From contig NZ_DCAO01000002.1 of NCBI RefSeq assembly GCF_002311515.1, positions 1,352-20,497 of the forward strand: a DNA stretch of 19,146 nt, read 5' to 3'. Shown here in pieces: positions 14,434 to 19,146 of this stretch. Source of the stretch: Thalassospira sp. UBA1131. GTDB lineage: Bacteria > Pseudomonadota > Alphaproteobacteria > Rhodospirillales > Thalassospiraceae. A program made the translations under genes and the position numbers. The notes under the pieces were generated by a model. The model did not search any database. It worked only from the letters and a program-made list of their open reading frames with translations, and had not been told where the DNA came from. How positions within the stretch are numbered: the first letter of the stretch is position 1; the number at the start of each line of letters is the position of its first letter.

Positions 14434-15726
14434 TTACTTGAGCCCTGAATGAGTCCTCTTCAATTGACGACGTCTTCTTTGCTCTCCGGGACGATTCTTG
14501 TACCGCTCATCCCTTCTCAATTCTTCCCGATGAAACTCGTCAGCACGAATTGGCTCTCTGCCTTCGCGATCCATTTGCCATTCGATGGGAACTCCGCGGT
14601 ATTCCGGCCCAACGATCCCTGACCATTCTGCTTTAAAACGCTGCATTGCATCCCATTCTTGCGCTTCCCTCTTAGCATTCATGTACTCATCTTGATGAGG
14701 TCGATGACCGTATGCGTCAAATGCGGCTCCACCACCCCCTTTAAATCCGATTACAATTTCGCCGCCGCCAGTCAAAAAGCGAGGATCAGGCATAAACAGA
14801 TACCCATCACCTAACTTTCTCCAGTGATCAGACTTCAGTCGTCTTTCAGGGTAAAGCCACTCCTGCTCAGCTGATGCGATGTATCGGAATGCCCGCCGTT
14901 TAGTAATGTAATTGATTTCCACTACTTCTTCTTCAGAGAGCATGCGCCCGGTATTCAAGTGCATGTAGTTAAATATTGTGGGTCGGTGGAAACTGGGATT
15001 TGGACGCATGTTTAGTGGATTTTGATAGGGATTTTTTGCCCAAGAAAGATTTGTCAGAATAAGAACTTTATTCAGGGAAAGTGGGAAATATGTGTGAGAA
15101 GCAACCAATCTGATATCCGGATCATTTGCCCCGATACAGTGTTTCGATTGAGGGAAGCAGTCTCGATTGTAAACGGTCACCGGGTGATCAGAGATAATGA
15201 ACTTTGTAGGAGAGTTCGAGGCGTCAGCTATTTGCCAAACACACTCTGACCAAACCGCGCAAAAGATGTTTTGATGCCTATAAACAATGTCAAGAATTGA
15301 CGCCTTGCTCCTAACTCCTGAGGCATACCTGAGTTGCAGTAGCCCTTTCGGCGTTCTAAGCTTTTGTACACTCAGGTAACGAACCAAATCCGACTGCGGA
15401 AACATCTCATGCGCAGGATGCTCGACATCAGCCAATTTTTCGATCGCCACCTTTCCTTCTGTGTCGATCTCGCCGAAAAAGTACTGCTCTAACTCGGTAA
15501 ACCTTTGCCCCGAGATTGTGACGGTGTAGAGGTCATCCTGCGCAAAGCAACTGTCCGGTCCCCAAGACATCAGGCTTTTTCTTTGGTAACTAACTCCATT
15601 TGAAACCCTCGTTTCAGGCTTCAAATCAAGATACCAATACTTTGACTGACCGGGACGCAGAAAACGCTTCTGGTACCATTTCGGTACATAGTGGTTATGA
15701 CGATATTGGTTCCTTGCTTTCGACAT
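14434..15726 (-). CDS. DUF4238-type protein with long C-terminal extension (function unknown)
   Basis: 430 residues from the ATG at 15726, which shares one base with the stop of the upstream HEPN-like gene (TGATG). The N terminus HNHYVPKWYQKRFL (residues 10-23) and the later FIISDHPVTVYN (about 176-187, D180) match the hallmark HYVP..Y...F and ISDxPV motifs of DUF4238, a family of unknown activity often met in accessory regions. DUF4238 members are usually nearer 250-300 residues. Here a C-terminal extension from about residue 300 includes a glycine-rich GFKGGGGAAFDAYG and a highly basic tail (RRDERYKNRPGEQRRRRQLKR). The gene is visibly AT-richer than its neighbours and uses different codons, suggesting horizontal gain. 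Co-transcription with the HEPN-like gene suggests a joint role, possibly in defence; this is inference. Confidence 0.7.
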   Translation of the reverse strand: MSKARNQYRHNHYVPKWYQKRFLRPGQSKYWYLDLKPETRVSNGVSYQRKSLMSWGPDSCFAQDDLYTVTISGQRFTELEQYFFGEIDTEGKVAIEKLADVEHPAHEMFPQSDLVRYLSVQKLRTPKGLLQLRYASGVRSKASILDIVYRHQNIFCAVWSECVWQIADASNSPTKFIISDHPVTVYNRDCFPQSKHCIGANDPDIRLVASHTYFPLSLNKVLILTNLSWAKNPYQNPLNMRPNPSFHRPTIFNYMHLNTGRMLSEEEVVEINYITKRRAFRYIASAEQEWLYPERRLKSDHWRKLGDGYLFMPDPRFLTGGGEIVIGFKGGGGAAFDAYGHRPHQDEYMNAKREAQEWDAMQRFKAEWSGIVGPEYRGVPIEWQMDREGREPIRADEFHREELRRDERYKNRPGEQRRRRQLKRTHSGLK

Positions 15727-16181
15727 CAATCACCGTGTCTCGAAACAGAACTGGCCGAATTGGCGATTGGTTTTTCCAATCCACTGATCAGGCGAGAAAC
15801 CAAGTCCTCTAGCAATCCAATTTCCGGGAGAACCATCATCCCGGTTCTAATGTAACGAAAACGATGCGTGGAATATTCTCCGTTCATCAACTCGATAACA
15901 TGTTTATCAACCGACTTAACGCTCACCAGTTCGGAAAGGCCTAGTTTCATCGCATCGTGAAACAAGTCATCTAGATTGTGCCGAAACTTTTTAATGCCAG
16001 CTTCGCTACAACCATGCAGCATCAGGAAAGATTTAAGCAGTAGCTCAATCGAATGTCCCATCAAGAAGTAATACGGGACAAACGGCCTCTTTAGCGCTCG
16101 CTCTCTTACAGCATAAGCCGTCTCAGAAAACTCTTTTCCATAGCGCCACATACCGAGTGGTTCTGTTTTCGACTTATCCAT
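15726..16181 (-). CDS. Small HEPN-like helical protein, partner of the DUF4238 gene
   Basis: 151 residues from the ATG at 16181, preceded by GGGGTGG; a TTG at 16211 would add ten residues. The protein looks all-helical. Its core, PYYFLMGHSIELLLKSFLMLHG (about 36-57) followed by KKFRHNLDDLFHDAMKLGL (64-82), has the pattern of HEPN-domain proteins: a helix with 'xxExLLKxxL', a short loop, then a 'HdLxxLxxxA' helix. R67-H68 sit where HEPN proteins place their last helix start, but a standard R-x4-6-H nuclease motif is not obvious, so nuclease activity is uncertain. Its stop overlaps the DUF4238 start by one base, so the two are translationally coupled. Low GC, like its partner, suggests a mobile two-gene cassette. 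Confidence 0.6.
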   Translation of the reverse strand: MDKSKTEPLGMWRYGKEFSETAYAVRERALKRPFVPYYFLMGHSIELLLKSFLMLHGCSEAGIKKFRHNLDDLFHDAMKLGLSELVSVKSVDKHVIELMNGEYSTHRFRYIRTGMMVLPEIGLLEDLVSRLISGLEKPIANSASSVSRHGD

Positions 16182-16232
16182 ATGAGCCACCCCATTGAGA
16201 AAACACAGCAAAACAACTTGTGCATTTACAAG

Positions 16233-16241
16233 ATCATATCA
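16233..16241 (-). promoter_or_regulatory. Candidate extended -10 promoter of the HEPN-like/DUF4238 pair
   Basis: Read on the minus strand, 16241-16233 is TGATATGAT, an extended -10 element (TGnTATGAT). No good -35 box sits 17 bases upstream, as is common for extended -10 promoters. A palindrome-like CTTGTGCATTTACAAG overlaps the likely start at about 16217-16232. The first ATG follows about 50 bases later. Confidence 0.35.
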
Positions 16242-16370
16242 GTTGAACTGTCGATAATTTAAACAATCCAGTGAATAAATTTGCTGTACACAGACAATGA
16301 CCCCCGTCGAGGTAGTCGAGGCAACAAGTATGCTACAGGAAAGTCCACCGCGGGGCCGGATGCCTGCCAG

Positions 16371-16418
16371 TTAGGCGACACCACAAAGAATTCGGAACTA
16401 TTAAATAAAATGGCGGGC
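16371..16418. repeat. Orphan half-copy of the terminator-associated repeat
   Basis: TTAGGCGACACCACAAAG (16371-16388), then AAATGGCGGGC (16408-16418). Both blocks and their order resemble the segment before and within the terminator at 4982-5018 (CTAAGCGCACCACACAAAT, then AAATGGCGGGC). The right hairpin arm is missing, so this copy cannot terminate. It lies at the right edge of the AT-rich island. Confidence 0.5.
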
Positions 16419-16583
16419 GTTTATCCATTCCCACGCGACACACAGCGACGCCCTATACCTTCGGTCGCGTAGCACGTAAAACCGCCGGGTTCTCCTATGG
16501 TTTTGCCTAAAACACTCCTCTCCTTGCGCATAGGATTTCGGGCGTTTCGCACATGCAAAAATAAACCTTTCAGAATCAACGGT

Positions 16584-16613
16584 TTGACAACCGAAAGCGG
16601 TTTCGGATAGCGT
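16584..16613 (+). promoter_or_regulatory. Promoter of the CUT1 sugar operon
   Basis: A perfect -35 box TTGACA (16584-16589) is followed 17-18 bases later by a weak -10 (ATAGCG or TAGCGT, 16607-16613). The spacer contains the first operator (16591-16606), so a bound repressor would block RNA polymerase directly. Confidence 0.6.
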
Positions 16614-16641
16614 TTCCCTGTTCCGAAAGCGGTTTCGGAAC
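16591..16641. promoter_or_regulatory. Pair of identical LacI-family operators before the CUT1 operon
   Basis: CCGAAAGCGGTTTCGG occurs at 16591-16606 and again at 16623-16638. The second copy extends to matched arms over 16620-16641, with only one mismatched pair next to the central CG. Centres are 32 bp apart, about three helical turns. The first copy lies between the -35 and -10 boxes and the second just downstream of the likely start, a standard repression layout. The adjacent LacI-type gene is the obvious candidate for the protein that binds them. Confidence 0.85.
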
Positions 16642-16698
16642 GCCAAACACCGTCAAAAAGGCGGTGAAAAGCACAAGAAAAACACTCAGGGAGGTTCC

Positions 16699-17784
16699 GT
16701 GCCGCGCGTTCGGAAGCAAAACGAAACCATGTCGATTGCCCGGCTGGCCAAATATCTTGGTTTGTCCGAGGGAACCGTTTCGCGCGCGCTTAACAACTAT
16801 CCCGACATCGCCGAAAAAACCGTTGCCCGTGTGCGTAAGGCCGCCGATGAGCTGGGCTATCGCCCATCAACCACCGCCCGGCGTCTTGCCCGTGGCGTGG
16901 TCGAAACCATCGGCTTTGTCCTGCCGGCCCGCGACGGTCATCAGATTGATCCGTTTCTGGCCGAAATTCTCGATGGTCTTGCCACCGAACTTGCCCTGTC
17001 TGACTGGGACTTACTGGTTTCCGCCGTCCCTGATGGTCATGACGAGGTCGAAGTCATGGACCGCCTGATCCAATCGGGCAAGGTTGGCGGGTTTGTTGTT
17101 GCCCGCACCAAACGCCATGATCCGCGCATTGATTTTTTGCGCAAATCCCATGTCCCGTTTGTCGCCCAAGGCCGCACCGAAAACTGTGACGATTACGCAT
17201 GGCTTGATATCGACAATGAAAAGGCCTTTGTCGATGCGGTGAACTACCTGGTCGGCCTTGGCCATCGCAAGATCGCCTATCTCGGCGGCGATCCCGAACT
17301 TAATTACGCCTGGCAACGGCGCGCGGGTTATCTTGCCGCGACGAAGGCCAATGGTTGCGATATCGCGCCGGGCTACATGCATGACGGCATCACCAACGAA
17401 CTGGCCGCCCGCGAGGCCGTTTTGGAAATTCTCAAACTCCCCGATCATCCGACCGCCATTTTGTGTGTCACCGATGCCGTTGCCATCGGCGCCATCCATG
17501 CGCTGGCCCATGCCGGTATCGACGTCGGATCGGAAATGTCCGTGATTGGTTTTGATGGCCTGCCGATGGGCGAAGCCATCCATCCCGGCCTGACCACCAT
17601 GAGCCAGGCCAGCTATCAGATCGGCCGTGAAGTCGGGCGGATCGTTGTTGCGCAGGCGAACAAGGCAAATTCGCCTGCATCCGAATTTTCCCAAATCCTG
17701 TGGGAAGCATCGCTGACCGTCCGTGGGTCAGCCAACCCGCCAGCATTGAAGCTGGCCGCAAATGCCAAGGGAGGCATCTCATGA
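16699..17784 (+). CDS. LacI-family regulator of the downstream CUT1 sugar ABC operon
   Basis: 361 residues from a GTG start placed five bases after GGGAGG. The helix-turn-helix lies at about residues 11-31 (MSIARLAKYLGLSEGTVSRAL), with recognition residues E24, G25 and R29. The hinge region is at about residues 53-62 (YRPSTTARRLARG), and the ligand domain includes SVIGFDGLPMGEAIHPGLTTM. It resembles regulators of alpha-glucoside and other oligosaccharide uptake operons of Rhizobiales in arrangement, with the regulator first and the binding protein next. Its stop overlaps the binding-protein start as ATGA. Two identical operators just upstream indicate autoregulation together with the transporter genes. 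The sugar ligand is not known. Confidence 0.93.
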   Translation: MPRVRKQNETMSIARLAKYLGLSEGTVSRALNNYPDIAEKTVARVRKAADELGYRPSTTARRLARGVVETIGFVLPARDGHQIDPFLAEILDGLATELALSDWDLLVSAVPDGHDEVEVMDRLIQSGKVGGFVVARTKRHDPRIDFLRKSHVPFVAQGRTENCDDYAWLDIDNEKAFVDAVNYLVGLGHRKIAYLGGDPELNYAWQRRAGYLAATKANGCDIAPGYMHDGITNELAAREAVLEILKLPDHPTAILCVTDAVAIGAIHALAHAGIDVGSEMSVIGFDGLPMGEAIHPGLTTMSQASYQIGREVGRIVVAQANKANSPASEFSQILWEASLTVRGSANPPALKLAANAKGGIS

Positions 17785-19127
17785 AAACAAGGTTTACGCG
17801 TGCTTTAACGCTTGCTGCCGCTGGTCTGCTGGTTTCCACCAGCATCGCCAGTGCGCAACTGCGGTTCTGGACCACCGAAGAACAACCCGAACGCCTGGCC
17901 AAGCAAGAAGAAATGGCCAAGGAGTTCGAAGCCAAAACCGGCACCTCTGTCGAAGTCATTCCGGTCACTGAAACCGAACTTGGCACGCGTGCCACCGCGG
18001 CCTACGCCGCCGGTGACTTGCCAGACGTCATTTACCTGACGCTGCAATATGTCCTGCCCTGGTCCGAGGCCGGCATTCTTGATACCGAAGCCAACAACGA
18101 AGTCGTCAACCAGCTGGGCAAGGATACCTTCGCACCCGCCGCACTCAGCATGGCTGATTTCGATGGCGAAGTTGCCGCAGTCCCGTCGGATGGCTGGACC
18201 CAGATGGTGCTTTATCGCAAGGACTTGTTTGACGAAGCCGGTCTTGAGGCCCCCAACACCTACGCCAATATCGTCAAGGCCATCGACGCCCTGCACAACC
18301 CGCCTGAAATGTATGGCTTTGTTGCCGCGACCAAGATTGATGAAAACTTCATGAGCCAGGTGCTTGAACATGTCTTCCTGGCAAACGGCGCAACCCCTGT
18401 GGCGGCTGATGGCTCTGTCGGCTTTGACAAGGCAAAACTGATCGAGGCGCTTGAGTTTTATAAAAAACTCGCCGATGCATCGCCCCCCGGTGATCTGTAC
18501 TGGAAACAGTCGCGCGAGGTGTACTTCGCGGGCAAAGCAGCGATGATCATCTGGTCGCCCTTCATCCTTGATGAACTGGCAGGCCTGCGCGACAGTGCCC
18601 CGCCCACGATTAATAACGACCCGACCTCGGGCGAACTGGCCTCGAAAACCGGTGTTGTCACCCGCCTGATGGGCCCGTCCAACCCGAATGGCGCTGCTTG
18701 GGGTGACATTCGTTATTTCGGTATCACCAACGATGCCGATACCGACCCGGCAGAGGAATTTGTCAAATTCTCGCTCGGTGAAGGTTACACCAGCACCCTT
18801 TCCATCGCACCCGAAGGCAAATTCCCGGTCCGTCATGGCACCGCCGACAATCCGGATGAATTTGTTAAGGCATGGGCTACGCTTCCGGTCGGTGTGGACC
18901 GCAAAAAGCCGCTGTCAGAGCTCTATGACCCGGCCGTCATCACCGACATCGTTTCCGGTCTTGAAACCGCAAACCGTTGGGGTGTTGCCGAAGGTCAGCT
19001 GGCCAAGGCATCGCGCATCATCAACAGTCAGGTCATCAACCGCCGTGTGCGCGAATTCATCGATGGCGAACGTGATGCCGATGCAACTGCTGATCTGATC
19101 AACGAAGAAGTCAGCAACATCGAATAA
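17781..19127 (+). CDS. CUT1-family sugar ABC transporter substrate-binding protein
   Basis: 448 residues from the ATG at 17781, preceded by AAGGGAGG; a longer frame to 17700 lies inside the regulator gene. The signal peptide spans residues 1-25 (MKTRFTRALTLAAAGLLVSTSIASA), cleaved before QLRFW. The mature protein has the family-1 (MalE-like) pattern: LRFWTTEEQPERLAKQEEMAKEFEAKTG, AAGDLPDVIYL, WTQMVLYRKDLFDEAGLEAPNTY and a C-terminal IINSQVINRRVREFIDGERDADATADLINEEV. It binds a mono- or oligosaccharide, or a sugar-like solute, in the periplasm. Co-translation with a LacI regulator is shown by the ATGA overlap. Partner permeases and ATPase are expected downstream, beyond the window. No terminator or hairpin is seen in the 19 bases left. 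Confidence 0.93.
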   Translation: MKTRFTRALTLAAAGLLVSTSIASAQLRFWTTEEQPERLAKQEEMAKEFEAKTGTSVEVIPVTETELGTRATAAYAAGDLPDVIYLTLQYVLPWSEAGILDTEANNEVVNQLGKDTFAPAALSMADFDGEVAAVPSDGWTQMVLYRKDLFDEAGLEAPNTYANIVKAIDALHNPPEMYGFVAATKIDENFMSQVLEHVFLANGATPVAADGSVGFDKAKLIEALEFYKKLADASPPGDLYWKQSREVYFAGKAAMIIWSPFILDELAGLRDSAPPTINNDPTSGELASKTGVVTRLMGPSNPNGAAWGDIRYFGITNDADTDPAEEFVKFSLGEGYTSTLSIAPEGKFPVRHGTADNPDEFVKAWATLPVGVDRKKPLSELYDPAVITDIVSGLETANRWGVAEGQLAKASRIINSQVINRRVREFIDGERDADATADLINEEVSNIE

Positions 19128-19146
19128 GCGATCTTGATCCGGGGCG

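Larger units (their letters stand above)
16182..16698. other. Divergent intergenic region between the HEPN-like gene and the CUT1 regulator
   Basis: 517 bp with no convincing gene. It contains an extended -10 element for the island (16233-16241), a return to high GC from about 16300, a tandem GTCGAGG repeat near 16309-16324 and an orphan half of the terminator-associated repeat (16371-16418). A nested inverted repeat follows (TCCTATG 16493-16499 with CATAGGA 16529-16535, enclosing GTTTT-GCCT-AAAAC). Last come the promoter and two operators of the next operon (16584-16641). The 63-codon frame at 16281 lacks a ribosome site and family resemblance. Confidence 0.55.

Noticed and set aside
15726..16181. 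Calling the small island protein a confirmed HEPN RNase
   Set aside because: The fold pattern fits, but the R-x4-6-H catalytic motif is not clearly present, so only 'HEPN-like' is justified.
16281..16472. 63-codon plus-strand frame in the gap after the island
   Set aside because: No ribosome site, no family resemblance, and it spans a non-coding repeat remnant.
17805..18836. 343-codon minus-strand frame opposite the CUT1 binding protein
   Set aside because: Shadow of a well-supported secreted binding protein; repetitive antisense composition only.
1..19146. CRISPR arrays, tRNA or rRNA genes, transposases and integrases
   Set aside because: No regularly spaced repeats, cloverleaf-like sequences, rRNA segments or recombinase motifs were seen on reading both strands.

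Overview
The window reads as a chromosomal segment of an alphaproteobacterium, most like a marine Rhodospirillales such as Thalassospira. That is an inference from gene families, moderate-high GC, dense Shine-Dalgarno-led operons and abundant ABC importers; no rRNA or other taxonomic marker is present. It is mostly catabolic and transport accessory DNA, with three LacI-family regulators, each next to a different class of ABC importer and each with a recognisable palindromic operator upstream.

Layout. (1) 1-1593: the N-terminal part of a ribose-type (CUT2) sugar ABC ATPase on the minus strand, divergent from a LacI regulator, with two palindromic operators 21 bp apart between them. (2) 1634-2122: a VOC/glyoxalase-fold protein on the minus strand. 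(3) 2123-5038: a polyamine pair, carboxynorspermidine decarboxylase (nspC) and carboxynorspermidine dehydrogenase, the alternative route to spermidine or norspermidine. Its leader contains a 20-codon upstream ORF and competing hairpins, and the pair ends at a strong terminator. (4) 5041-12988: a seven-gene operon of LacI regulator, PotD/F-type binding protein, two permeases, PotA-type ATPase, nucleoside hydrolase and adenine deaminase. The genes mostly overlap or abut, and a perfect 20-bp palindrome precedes the operon. It reads as import of a purine nucleoside (or a related compound), hydrolysis to the base, and deamination of adenine to hypoxanthine. (5) 13031-14194: a convergent MFS transporter. 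(6) about 14.4-16.3 kb: an AT-richer island with two overlapping minus-strand genes, a HEPN-like protein and a DUF4238 protein with a long basic C-terminal extension. This is a candidate uncharacterised defence or toxin-like module. (7) 16584-19127: a promoter with two copies of one palindromic operator, then a LacI regulator overlapping a CUT1 sugar-binding protein; the permeases presumably lie beyond the window.

The most interesting points are the pairing of a spermidine-type ABC importer with purine-nucleoside catabolic enzymes (including a nucleoside hydrolase lacking the usual active-site His), the HEPN-like/DUF4238 pair, the candidate leader-peptide control of the polyamine operon, and a small dispersed terminator-associated repeat family. 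All function calls come from reading protein motifs by eye; no database search was run.
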